In this document: one piece after another, positions 50,337 through 59,134 of the stretch
Numbering within the stretch: position 1 is the first letter of the stretch
Layout: the number at the start of each line of letters is the position of its first letter
Made by a program: the position numbers and the translations under genes
Notes under the pieces: generated by a model
The model's database searches: none
The model's input: the letters and a program-made list of their open reading frames with translations, nothing else
What the model was told of the DNA's origin: nothing
Assembly (NCBI GenBank): GCA_900546925.1
Contig: UREV01000002.1
Location: 76,302 to 140,301 of the forward strand
Source of the DNA: an uncultured Bacteroides sp.
GTDB lineage: Bacteria > Bacteroidota > Bacteroidia > Bacteroidales > UBA932
DNA: 64,000 bases
Reading direction: 5' to 3'

Positions 50337-52490
50337 ATGAAATCCTATTCTACAAAGGATATCCGAAACGTGGTCTTGCTTGGCAGCACCAAGTCAGGCA
50401 AGACCACATTAGCGGAGGCGATGCTTTATGAAGGCAAAGTCATCGACAGGCGTGGTGCAGTCGAATCCAAGAACACCGTATCAGACAACACTGAAATCGA
50501 ACAGATGAACCAGAGGTCTATATTCTCGACCCCTTTATATGCCGAGTTTATGGATACCAAGTTCAATATCATAGATACTCCGGGTTCAGACGATTTCATC
50601 GGCGGAGCTGTTTCAGCATTCAAGGTATGCGAAAACGGAATACTTGTGATTAATGCACAGCAAGGAGTCGAAGTAGGTACGGAAATATTTGCAAGATACG
50701 CAGAACAATATAAGGTTCCTATAATTATAGCAGTAAACCAGCTCGACGGAGAAAAAGCTGATTGGGATAATGTTCAGGCCAGCATGAAGGAAGCCTTTGG
50801 GAACAAGCCTGTTATCATACAGTTCCCTGTTAACACAGGCTCGTCGTTCGATGGCTTCGTGGACGTTCTGAAGATGAAATATTATCACTTCAAGGACGAT
50901 AACGGAACTCGCGAGGATTTAGAAATCCCTGCAGACCAGAAAGATGAGGCAGAGCTTCTCCGTCAGACGCTTATCGAAACTGCAGCAGAGTATGATGACA
51001 CACTCATGGAGAAATTCTTCGCCGCAGGATCATTGACAGAAGACGAGATCAGAAAGGGTCTGGGCGTCGGCATCAGGGAAGGAAAGGTTCTTCCGGTGTT
51101 CTGCCTTTCAGCGAAGAAAGACATTGGCGTAAAGAGACTTATGGAGTTCACTATCAAGGCTTCAGCTTCTCCTGAGATTACAAAGACATTGACCACAGAA
51201 GGTGAGGAAGTCGCTTGCAAGCAGGAGGCTCCGACATCATTGTTCATATACAAGACAGACGTGGAGCCGCACCTCGGCGAGGTTTCTTACTTCAAGGTGA
51301 TGAGCGGCGAGTTGGACGAGGGTATGGATTTGGAAGACGCGGAGACCGGCAACAGAGAGAGAATCTCTACTATTTATGCGGTGGCCGGAGCCAAGAAGGA
51401 GAAAGTGACCGACATGATGGCCGGAGATATCGGTTGTACCGTGAAGCTCCGCTCAGGTAAGACCAATGTTACTCTTTCTCAGCCTGGAACAGGTCTTTCA
51501 TTCGAACACATAAAGTTCCCTGCTCCGAAATATAGAACAGCTATCAAGGCTAAAGTTCAGGCAGACGAAGCCAAACTCGGAGAAGCATTGAACAAAATCT
51601 CTTCACAGGACCCCACAGTCGTTGTAGAATACTCTAAGGAGCTGAAACAGACGATTTTAAGTGGTCAGGGAGAGCAGCATATAAACGTGGTCAAATGGCG
51701 TCTCGAGAATGAGTTCAAGGTTCAGATAGAGCTCTTCTCTCCGAAGATTCCATATCGTGAGACCATTACCAAGATTGCTACCGCCGAGTATCGTCACAAG
51801 AAACAGTCCGGTGGTGCAGGTCAGTTCGGAGAGGTTCATCTTCTTATTTGCCCTATCGTGGAAGGTGTTCCGTTTACGAATAAATTCAAGATCGACGGAA
51901 AGGATTGCACGTTGAACGTGAAGAGCCAGGAGTCTTATAATCTTGACTGGGGCGGAAAGCTGGAGTTCTACAACTGCGTAGTCGGTGGTGCCATCGATGC
52001 ACGTTTCATGCCTGCTATCCTTAAGGGTATCATGGACAAGATGACAGAGGGACCTCTTACCGGTTCTTATGCACGTGACATCAGGGTATTCGTGTACGAC
52101 GGAAAGATGCATCCGGTAGACTCTAACGAAATTTCATTCGTTCTCGCGGCTCGTAACGCTTTCAAGGAGGCGTTCAGAAATGCAGGGCCGAAGATTATGG
52201 AGCCTATTTATACTCTGGAGGTTCTTACGCCAAGTGAGTACATGGGTGCATGTATGTCCGACCTGCAGAACAGGCGTGCGATTATCGAGGGAATGGGCAG
52301 CGAAAAGGGATTCGAGGTGATTAAGGCGCGTGTTCCTCTCGCAGAGCTCTACAGATATTCTACCTCACTTAGCTCACTGACATCAGGTAGCGCGACATTC
52401 TCTATGCAGTTCGCTGATTACCAGCCTGTACCGGGTGATGTCCAGACTAAGCTCTTGGCAGAATACGCAGCACAAGACACAGAAGAATAA
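50337..52490 (+). CDS. fusA2: Elongation factor G paralogue (EF-G2) with altered GTPase centre
   Basis: A 717-residue EF-G-like protein with G domain (about 1-275), domain II, III, IV and V (the C-terminal part has the EF-G motif PIYTLEVLTPSEYMG). The P-loop is GSTKSGKT (16-23). The switch II motif DTPGH of EF-G is DTPGS here (80-84), so the catalytic His is Ser; the switch I motif RGIT is RSIF; and the G4 motif NKxD is NQLD (134-137). In Bacteroides thetaiotaomicron an EF-G2 without ribosome-stimulated GTPase activity supports translation in starved cells; this protein fits that type. The main fusA normally lies in the str operon, outside this window. Confidence 0.9.
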   Translation: MKSYSTKDIRNVVLLGSTKSGKTTLAEAMLYEGKVIDRRGAVESKNTVSDNTEIEQMNQRSIFSTPLYAEFMDTKFNIIDTPGSDDFIGGAVSAFKVCENGILVINAQQGVEVGTEIFARYAEQYKVPIIIAVNQLDGEKADWDNVQASMKEAFGNKPVIIQFPVNTGSSFDGFVDVLKMKYYHFKDDNGTREDLEIPADQKDEAELLRQTLIETAAEYDDTLMEKFFAAGSLTEDEIRKGLGVGIREGKVLPVFCLSAKKDIGVKRLMEFTIKASASPEITKTLTTEGEEVACKQEAPTSLFIYKTDVEPHLGEVSYFKVMSGELDEGMDLEDAETGNRERISTIYAVAGAKKEKVTDMMAGDIGCTVKLRSGKTNVTLSQPGTGLSFEHIKFPAPKYRTAIKAKVQADEAKLGEALNKISSQDPTVVVEYSKELKQTILSGQGEQHINVVKWRLENEFKVQIELFSPKIPYRETITKIATAEYRHKKQSGGAGQFGEVHLLICPIVEGVPFTNKFKIDGKDCTLNVKSQESYNLDWGGKLEFYNCVVGGAIDARFMPAILKGIMDKMTEGPLTGSYARDIRVFVYDGKMHPVDSNEISFVLAARNAFKEAFRNAGPKIMEPIYTLEVLTPSEYMGACMSDLQNRRAIIEGMGSEKGFEVIKARVPLAELYRYSTSLSSLTSGSATFSMQFADYQPVPGDVQTKLLAEYAAQDTEE

Positions 52491-52516
52491 TAACTTAACC
52501 AATAATTTTCATGATT

Positions 52517-52548
52517 GCCCCGACCGGATTCTATATTTCGGCCGGGGC
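52517..52548 (+). terminator. Hairpin after the EF-G2 gene
   Basis: GCCCCGACCG and CGGCCGGGGC pair over 10 positions with one mismatch, 26 bp after the stop. Only a short T-rich stretch follows. Confidence 0.6.
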
Positions 52549-52562
52549 TTAATATATAGTAG

Positions 52563-52664
52563 CCGCAGGGGGATGTCCTCAGCAGGACCAGGCCCTCCCG
52601 CTGTCGCGGGCCCCTTCCTCTAGTGACGAGGGCGTCAAGTCCTGCTGAGGGCATCCCCCTGCGG
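52563..52664. repeat. Long inverted repeat in the gap between EF-G2 and the S46 peptidase
   Basis: Two 26-nt arms (52563-52588 and 52639-52664; outer ends CCGCAGGGGGATG and CATCCCCCTGCGG) are complementary except for one G-T pair, around a 50-nt GC-rich loop with its own GGCCC/GGGCC pairing. No reading frame or transposase is present. With the terminator before it, it occupies much of the 318-bp gap (52491-52808); the right part has only the peptidase promoter. Confidence 0.75.
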
Positions 52665-52759
52665 ACAGAAATATTGGACTATATACACCGCTCAGGCGGC
52701 TTAGACGCCAGCGAAAACTCAAACAGGCGGCAAGAATGTGTAATATCGTTGAAAAACAT

Positions 52760-52767
52760 TATCTTTG
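52760..52767 (+). promoter_or_regulatory. -7 element of the S46 peptidase gene
   Basis: TATCTTTG lies 41 bp before the start; a TGTG 19 nt upstream is a partial -33 box. Confidence 0.5.
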
Positions 52768-52808
52768 TAAGATGTCAATATCGAACATAAACAAAAGCAT
52801 CGACAAAT

Positions 52809-54965
52809 ATGAAAAAAGCACTTATCGCGATTTCGGCGTTCCTCATGCTTTCATTGGGAGCGCGCGCAGATGAAGGAATGTGGCTGTTGCCGCTCCTTCA
52901 GAAGATGAACAGTAAGGCTATGGCTAATATCGGCTGCCGTCTTACCCCTGAACAGATTTATGATATTAATCATAATTCATTGAAAGACGCTATCGTACAG
53001 TTCGGCGGCGGATGTACAGGTGAGATGATTTCGGACAAAGGACTCCTCGTAACGAACCACCACTGCGGATACGGAAGCATCCAGAAACTCAGCTCTCCGG
53101 AGCACAACTACCTGGAAGACGGATACTGGGCCATGAGCAACAAAGAAGAGCTCCCGGTACCGGGCCTGACTGTCAGATTCCTCCAGCGCATGACCGACGT
53201 TACCGACGTCCTGAACAAGGCCAGAGCTGCCGCCCTGAAGGAATTTAAGGATAGTGCCAATGCCGATGAACTCGCTGAAAAAGCTTGGGTTGCAGCACGT
53301 AAGCAACTGATCGAAGTTACCGAAAAAGCTAACCCTAACTGCGAAGTCAGAGTTGTGAACTTCTATAATGACAACGTGAACTACCTCATTATCGACAAGG
53401 TATACCGCGACGTCCGTTTCGTAGGCGCACCTCCTGCATCTATGGGCAAGTTCGGTGGAGAGACTGACAACTGGATGTGGCCACGTCACACCTGCGACTT
53501 CTCCATGTTCCGCGTTTATGCAGACAAGAACAACGAACCGGCTGATTATTCGGAAGATAACGTTCCTATGACTCCTAAGCAGTCACTCAAGGTTTCACTC
53601 AAAGGCGTTAACGAAGGCGACTTCGCTATGGTGATGGGTTATCCTGGACGCACACAAAGATTCCAGACAGCATCCATGTTGGAACTTATGATCAAGAAAC
53701 AGGATGTCAGCATCGCTGCCAGAACATTGAAACAGAACATAATGAAGGAAGGCATGGAAGCTGACCCTGCAGTCCGTCTCCAGTATGCGAACAAATATGC
53801 CGGCTCATCCAACGGTTGGAAAAAATGGATCGGCGAGAAAAAAGCTTTCGAGGACTTGAACATCATCGGCCGCGAGGAGCAGAAAGAGGCTGACTTCATG
53901 AAGTGGGTGAATGCCAACAAGAAACGTAAAGCAGCATACGGATCAGCATTGACAGAAATAAAGACAGTCATCGACAATTCGACAGCCGACGAAGTCGCGT
54001 ACAGGCTCCTGATCGAGGCACCTTTCGGACTTGGAATCTGCAATCTCGTGGGAGATTTCGCCCAGGGTATGATGAAGACTTTGAGGGCCAATGATAAAGA
54101 CACAGTTGCTGCTTTAGAGGCTGGAAAAGAGGCGACTTTGGAGGCGTATAAAGATTATTATGAGCCGCTTGAGAGAAAATTGGCCAGCGGAATGTTGAAG
54201 TTCTACAGGGAGAACGCAAGACCTGAGGATTATCTCGAAATCGAGGGTTACGACTTCGCCACTATGGATATCGACGCTTATGTCAATGATCTTTTCAACC
54301 ATAGTTTCCTGGCATCTGAGCAGAGCATGAAGAATGCAGAGCTCAAGACACGTGCAGACTTCATAAATGACCCTGCCGTCACACTTTACAACGCTGTTAC
54401 CACCGTTTTCCTCAAGCTTCGTTCATCCCTCCTCAAGTCAAATGCCGCTATCAATGCAGGCAGCAAGACTTTTGCAGCAGGACTTCTCGAATGGGAGAAA
54501 GGCCAGCCTTCTTATCCGGATGCCAACTCTACCATGCGTCTGACTTATGGTACAGTGAAGGGTTACTCACCTGCTGACGGTGTTGTATATAAATACTATA
54601 CGACTCTCGCCGGCGTGATCGAGAAAGAGGATCCGGACAATTATGAGTTCCGTGTGCCTGCCAAGATCAAGTCACTTTATGAGACTAAAGATTTCGGACA
54701 GTATGAACATAACGGAAATGTACCTACCTGTTTCTTGACCAATTGCGATATCACCGGAGGTAACTCAGGTAGCCCTGTTCTCGATGCAGAGGGCCGTCTA
54801 ATCGGTCTTGCATTCGACGGAAACTGGGAGTCCATGTCAAGTGACGTCATGTTCGAGCCTGATCTACAGAGATGTATATGCGTGGATATCCGTTATGTCC
54901 TCTTCATGGTAGACAAGTTCGGTGGCGCAGGCTATCTCTTGAATGAAATGAATATCGAAAAATAG
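52809..54965 (+). CDS. dpp7: S46 family dipeptidyl-peptidase, DPP7 type
   Basis: A 718-residue exported serine peptidase (signal peptide about 1-20, ending RADEG). The chymotrypsin-like fold holds the triad: His in VTNHHCGYG (about 85), Asp in the DNWMWPRHTCDF region (about 225), Ser in GGNSGSPV (near 650). Soon after the Ser the sequence is GLAFDGNWE; the Gly at this specificity position marks DPP7 (hydrophobic residue at P1), while DPP11 (Asp/Glu) has Arg. It removes dipeptides from peptides in the periplasm for amino-acid uptake. It precedes the Mrp gene by 12 bp. Confidence 0.92.
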   Translation: MKKALIAISAFLMLSLGARADEGMWLLPLLQKMNSKAMANIGCRLTPEQIYDINHNSLKDAIVQFGGGCTGEMISDKGLLVTNHHCGYGSIQKLSSPEHNYLEDGYWAMSNKEELPVPGLTVRFLQRMTDVTDVLNKARAAALKEFKDSANADELAEKAWVAARKQLIEVTEKANPNCEVRVVNFYNDNVNYLIIDKVYRDVRFVGAPPASMGKFGGETDNWMWPRHTCDFSMFRVYADKNNEPADYSEDNVPMTPKQSLKVSLKGVNEGDFAMVMGYPGRTQRFQTASMLELMIKKQDVSIAARTLKQNIMKEGMEADPAVRLQYANKYAGSSNGWKKWIGEKKAFEDLNIIGREEQKEADFMKWVNANKKRKAAYGSALTEIKTVIDNSTADEVAYRLLIEAPFGLGICNLVGDFAQGMMKTLRANDKDTVAALEAGKEATLEAYKDYYEPLERKLASGMLKFYRENARPEDYLEIEGYDFATMDIDAYVNDLFNHSFLASEQSMKNAELKTRADFINDPAVTLYNAVTTVFLKLRSSLLKSNAAINAGSKTFAAGLLEWEKGQPSYPDANSTMRLTYGTVKGYSPADGVVYKYYTTLAGVIEKEDPDNYEFRVPAKIKSLYETKDFGQYEHNGNVPTCFLTNCDITGGNSGSPVLDAEGRLIGLAFDGNWESMSSDVMFEPDLQRCICVDIRYVLFMVDKFGGAGYLLNEMNIEK

Positions 54966-54977
54966 TTTTACTTATAC

Positions 54978-56048
54978 ATGAAAGAGAACGAAATAATGAA
55001 AATGCTCTACGATGTGAAGCATCCTGCGAAGGGTGACAAGAACATCGTGGAGCTTGGACTTGTAGACAAAGTAGAAATAAACGAGGGGAAGGTAACATTG
55101 ACCTTAGCCTTCTCTAAACATCGCGACCCGCTTACAGAGTATATCATCAGCAGCGCGAAAGCGGCGATTTTCCGTCATGCACCGGAGGTTAAAGACGTGG
55201 AAATCAAGACGATAATCCGCGAGGAGAGTGCTCCCAAGAAGCAGACCGGCCTGAATTTGACGCTGGATGAGGTGAACAATGTGCGTCATATCATCGGTGT
55301 AGCGTCGGGCAAGGGCGGCGTCGGCAAATCTACCGTGGCGGTAAACCTCGCAGTGGCGTTGGCACGTCTCGGATATAAGGTCGGACTGGCAGACGCGGAC
55401 GTTTATGGTCCTTCAGTTCCTAAGATGACAGCTACGGAAGGCGCTCTGCCTGAGGCTGAACAGGAAGGCGACAAGGAAATCATCATGCCTATCGAAAAGT
55501 ATGGCGTAAAATGGATGTCCATCGGTTATTTTGCAGAACCGGGACAGGCGCTTATCTGGAGAGGTCCTATGGCTTGCAACGCGTTGAAACAAATGATTTT
55601 GCAGGTGCGTTGGGGCGTTCTGGACTTCCTTCTTATCGATATGCCTCCAGGAACGGGCGATATCCATATTTCACTGGTCCAGGACATTCCTATGGAGGGT
55701 GCGGTCATCGTTACTACTCCTCAGGCAGTGGCATTGGCCGATGTCGAGAAAGGTGTGGACATGTTCCGCAACAAGAACATAAACCGTCGGATTTTCGGTA
55801 TCGTGGAGAACATGTCATGGTTTACTCCTGCAGAACTTCCTGAAAACAAATACTTTATCTTCGGAAAGGACGGCGGAAAGAATATGGCTGAGAAATATGG
55901 AGTTCCATTTCTGGGTCAGATTCCTATCGTGCAGAGTATCCGTGAGAACGGTGACGCGGGAGAGCCTGCAGCATTGTATTCAAGACCTGATGGTTTGGCA
56001 TTCGTGGACTTAGCAGAGAAGCTTGTCAAGGCCGTAGAGATGCCATAG
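54978..56048 (+). CDS. apbC: Mrp/ApbC-type iron-sulfur cluster carrier ATPase
   Basis: A 356-residue protein with an N-terminal MIP18/DUF59 domain (about 1-95) and a ParA/MinD-type ATPase (about 100-350) with the deviant Walker A SGKGGVGKST and the DMPPGTGDI motif. It is thought to help deliver Fe-S clusters. The CxxC pair found in many Mrp proteins is absent: after ENMSWF comes TPAELPENKYFIFG, a form common in Bacteroidota, so cluster binding would use other residues. It is the last protein gene before tRNA-Ser. Confidence 0.92.
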   Translation: MKENEIMKMLYDVKHPAKGDKNIVELGLVDKVEINEGKVTLTLAFSKHRDPLTEYIISSAKAAIFRHAPEVKDVEIKTIIREESAPKKQTGLNLTLDEVNNVRHIIGVASGKGGVGKSTVAVNLAVALARLGYKVGLADADVYGPSVPKMTATEGALPEAEQEGDKEIIMPIEKYGVKWMSIGYFAEPGQALIWRGPMACNALKQMILQVRWGVLDFLLIDMPPGTGDIHISLVQDIPMEGAVIVTTPQAVALADVEKGVDMFRNKNINRRIFGIVENMSWFTPAELPENKYFIFGKDGGKNMAEKYGVPFLGQIPIVQSIRENGDAGEPAALYSRPDGLAFVDLAEKLVKAVEMP

Positions 56049-56081
56049 TTACGATTTTTTTTACTAAATCGGTCAAAAAAA

Positions 56082-56112
56082 TTTGTAGTTTCGCTGAGTT
56101 GCAGTAACTTTG
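56082..56112 (+). promoter_or_regulatory. Promoter of tRNA-Ser
   Basis: TTTG (56082-56085), 19 nt, then TAACTTTG (56105-56112): a perfect Bacteroidota promoter immediately before the tRNA. Confidence 0.75.
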
Positions 56113-56118
56113 AGCCTC

Positions 56119-56206
56119 GGAAGCGTGTCCGAGTGGCTTAAGGAGGCTGCCCCGAAAACAGTTGACCGCAAATAACGGTTCGCAGGTTCGAATCCTGCCA
56201 CTTCCG
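56119..56206 (+). tRNA. tRNA-Ser (anticodon CGA)
   Basis: An 88-nt class II tRNA: acceptor GGAAGCG/CACTTCC, D arm TCC/GGA, a variable arm with ACCG/CGGT stem, T arm GCAGG/CCTGC with TTCGAAT, and discriminator G as expected for Ser. CCA is not encoded. The anticodon loop reads CCCGAAA, giving CGA at 34-36. Unusual points: position 33 is C rather than T, and there are C-A mismatches at 6:67 and at 31:39. It is preceded by a perfect promoter, so it is probably expressed. Confidence 0.88.
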
Positions 56207-56300
56207 CAAGCATTTTTAAGAAACACTTCTGGAGGATCCTCTCCTCCGGAGGCGTTTCTTTGTGTGAGAAGCAAACAGCATTATTTTTTAAAAACTAATT

Positions 56301-58205
56301 ATGACACATTCAATTTGGAAAACTTCGCTGAAAGCCATCGTGACTTTGGCTCTCGGAGTTTCACTCATCGCCTGCTCTTCTGACGACTCTGGCAAAAAGG
56401 GATGGATTCCTGACGAAACTGAAAAACCAGAACCAGAACCCAACAAACCAGCTAAAAAGAGCCCGTACACAATTTCAGACATGATTTCTGCCGAAGTTGG
56501 AGCAAGATTCGAAAACGTAGACTGCCTGGAGGTTATCGCAACTAACACTCAGGGTATTCTCCTCGAAGAAAACGGATCTAGAATTTACGCATTCAAAGGT
56601 GGGGAGCATGATCTTGTTCCTGGAGACTATGTTACCGTATCAGGAACTATTGCAGAGAGAAACGGTCTCAAGCAGCTCGACAAGGTAGACCTCATCATCG
56701 CAAAGACTTCTCACAATGACGCTTTCAAACAGCCTGATGCCACAACAGTTTCTGTAAAAGACATCGAGGCTTACATGAAAGCTCCAGAGGTTAAATATGC
56801 TACTTTCGAGGGTGTTATCATCGTAGCAGGAAACTATGTCAACGTCCAGATCGAAGGAACTTCTGTTATAGGAAGTCTCGATTATATGACAGATGATTTC
56901 AAAACAAAGTACAACAACCATAAAGTAACCATCACCGGATATCTCTTCGGTTCTTACAAGAACTTCATGTACTGTGTTCCTACAGAGGTTACAGACAATG
57001 GTAATTTCGAGGAGAAGGTTCCTGAAGGAGCTATCTTCTACAGCTCATTCGACAAAGAGGTGGCTGTTCAGGACAAGGACAAGTACCAGACTTCTAAGGG
57101 ATGGCCTTGGCTCGACCAGTTCGACGGATGGCAGAATCAGAAGGGTTCAGGCGTATCTAACGTAACTTATTCATACGCACAGGCGTCTATTCGTACCAAC
57201 CAGTCTTCAAAGGGTGACCTCTCTTCATATGACGGTTCAGGCAACAACAACATTTTCTTCGGTGGTTCAACTGAGCAGGTTGCTTACTTCACTATCGAGA
57301 AGATCGATGTTCCTTCAGAGAATCTCAGACTCTCATTCGGTGCCCAGAGATATGCCCAGGGTGCTGCAAATGACTTCCTCAAGTCTGACTTCCAGGTTAC
57401 TATGTCAGCTGACGGCAAGGTTTGGTCTCCTGCTATCAAATACGATTTCGGTGGCGTAGAGGATAAGAAGGATGGCACATGGCGTCTTGCTACTGCTGAC
57501 TTCACACTTCCTGCAGGCACTAAGACACTCTATATCAAGTTTACAGCTAAAGATGTCAGTGTCAACAGACTTGACGACGTTCTTCTCGTTGCGGGCAAGG
57601 GCGGCCAGAAGGTTGAGTTCGGTAAAGAAGTAGTAATTCCTGTTTCCAAGATCGCTGATGTTGTCAAGGGTGAGATTGACAATATTTATAAAGTAGAGGG
57701 TGTAATCGTCGCTACTCATACTAAGGGATTCCTCGTAAAGGATGACTCAGGTATCATCTTGACATTCAAGAAGAAGCATGGCAGATCTGTAGGTGAGAAG
57801 GTTACCGTAGAGGGTCCTACTACTGTTTATGGCGGATTCACTCAGTTCGGTGGGACTTCTACTATTACAGTCAACGGCACTGAGACTGTTACTAATCCTA
57901 CTCCTGAGGAGTTCAAGGCTGCTCAGTTCGAGGCTTATGTGAAGAGTCCTTCTATCAAGTATGTAACTTATACTGGTACTCTCAATGCTTGGAGGGATCA
58001 GATTTATCAGTGGCATACTGATCTCGATATCGAGGGAACCAGCATCAAGGCTAATGTTTCTTATGCTGACAATACTAAGTATCCTGAGTTGAATGACAGC
58101 AATAATGGTACTAAGTATGTGATCACTGGTTATGTTCTCGGTGTTACCGGAACTGATACCAAGGTTGTCAACACTATGATGACAAGTATCAAGAAGGCTG
58201 AGTAA
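56301..58205 (+). CDS. Lipoprotein with two OB-like modules around a jelly-roll-like domain
   Basis: A 634-residue lipoprotein (Cys25 in SLIACSSDD) with a Glu/Pro/Lys linker. An OB-like module at about 55-235 (GILLEENGSRIYAF, DYVTVSGTI, VNVQIEGTSVIGSL, YKVTITGYLFG-type end) is matched by a second at about 430-630 (GFLVKDDSGIILTF, EKVTVEGPT, DIEGTSIKANV, KYVITGYVLG). Between them (about 240-425) is a beta-rich domain like those binding carbohydrates (NNNIFFGGSTEQVAYF). DUF5689-type relatives occur in Bacteroidales surface loci. It is followed by a strong terminator. Function is not known. Confidence 0.7.
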   Translation: MTHSIWKTSLKAIVTLALGVSLIACSSDDSGKKGWIPDETEKPEPEPNKPAKKSPYTISDMISAEVGARFENVDCLEVIATNTQGILLEENGSRIYAFKGGEHDLVPGDYVTVSGTIAERNGLKQLDKVDLIIAKTSHNDAFKQPDATTVSVKDIEAYMKAPEVKYATFEGVIIVAGNYVNVQIEGTSVIGSLDYMTDDFKTKYNNHKVTITGYLFGSYKNFMYCVPTEVTDNGNFEEKVPEGAIFYSSFDKEVAVQDKDKYQTSKGWPWLDQFDGWQNQKGSGVSNVTYSYAQASIRTNQSSKGDLSSYDGSGNNNIFFGGSTEQVAYFTIEKIDVPSENLRLSFGAQRYAQGAANDFLKSDFQVTMSADGKVWSPAIKYDFGGVEDKKDGTWRLATADFTLPAGTKTLYIKFTAKDVSVNRLDDVLLVAGKGGQKVEFGKEVVIPVSKIADVVKGEIDNIYKVEGVIVATHTKGFLVKDDSGIILTFKKKHGRSVGEKVTVEGPTTVYGGFTQFGGTSTITVNGTETVTNPTPEEFKAAQFEAYVKSPSIKYVTYTGTLNAWRDQIYQWHTDLDIEGTSIKANVSYADNTKYPELNDSNNGTKYVITGYVLGVTGTDTKVVNTMMTSIKKAE

Positions 58206-58226
58206 TTCGCTGAGCTTTATACATTT

Positions 58227-58264
58227 AAGCGGAGCAAACGCAACCACGTTTGCTCCGCTTTTTT
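58227..58264 (+). terminator. Intrinsic terminator after the OB-module lipoprotein
   Basis: A perfect 14-bp stem (AAGCGGAGCAAACG / CGTTTGCTCCGCTT), a 6-nt loop and six T. Confidence 0.9.
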
Positions 58265-58323
58265 GTGTCTAGTCGACTAAATTTCATTTCCGGGCATTAG
58301 TCCTTGGCGACTTGGCTGCAGGC

Positions 58324-59124
58324 TCAGCAATTTGCGTTAAGCAGCACGCGATGGTAGATGTCGTCGATTATGAGGCCGGAGAGGGTCATGCCGAAGATGG
58401 CGGTAATGTGGACGGTGGTGCCGTTTATCTGAGCTTTGGAGGTGCTCCAGTCGTGATTCAGGAGAGCCGGATCGCCAAAACAGTCCTCCACCTTACCGAC
58501 ACTGTCCGCCCCACGGTTCTCCAGGACTTCGTCATCATATACACAGAGAAACTTGTGGGCCGGGAACGTTCCGGCACGCTTCATCTTCTTGCGGAGAGCA
58601 GCACCGAGAGGACAACCGCGCACATCCCAGAACTCCGCTACCTGGACCTTAAGCGGATTCGTCTTCAGGGCAGCACCAAGCGAGCAGTAGAACTTAGCCC
58701 TGCTCGCTGTCGCCTTCAGAATCAGTAACGCCTTGTCTTTCAACGAGTCCACGGCATCCACTACATAGTCATAACTGTCCAGGTCGAAACGGTCGGCTGT
58801 ATCTTCACAATAAATCGCCTGAATCGCCTCTATCTCAGCATTCGGATTAATCTCCAACAAATGATTCTTAAGAGCCTCCACCTTCACCTGCCCCACAGTC
58901 TTCGTCGTCGCCATCAGCTGACGATTCACATTCGTTATGCTGACACGGTCTGAATCCACTATCGTCAGGTGCTTCACACCACTCCTCACAAGTCCTTCCG
59001 CACACCAGCTGCCGACACCCCCGACACCGAAAAGAATCACCCTCACCTCGGACAGCGCCTGCATCACATCCGCTCCCAACAGAAGTTCAGTCCTGTTAAA
59101 TATCGCTTTTTCTAACTTATTCAT
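58324..59124 (-). CDS. tcdA: tRNA threonylcarbamoyladenosine dehydratase (TcdA/CsdL)
   Basis: A 266-residue ThiF/E1-like enzyme that cyclises t6A37 of ANN-decoding tRNAs using ATP. Markers are RTELLLGADVMQAL, the nucleotide motif GVGGVGSWCAEGLVRSG, DSDRVSITNVNRQ, and the adenylation region DAVDSLKDKALL. It lies 10 bp after the GH97 gene and is probably co-transcribed with it. Confidence 0.93.
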   Translation of the reverse strand: MNKLEKAIFNRTELLLGADVMQALSEVRVILFGVGGVGSWCAEGLVRSGVKHLTIVDSDRVSITNVNRQLMATTKTVGQVKVEALKNHLLEINPNAEIEAIQAIYCEDTADRFDLDSYDYVVDAVDSLKDKALLILKATASRAKFYCSLGAALKTNPLKVQVAEFWDVRGCPLGAALRKKMKRAGTFPAHKFLCVYDDEVLENRGADSVGKVEDCFGDPALLNHDWSTSKAQINGTTVHITAIFGMTLSGLIIDDIYHRVLLNANC

Positions 59125-59134
59125 CTATAGATTA

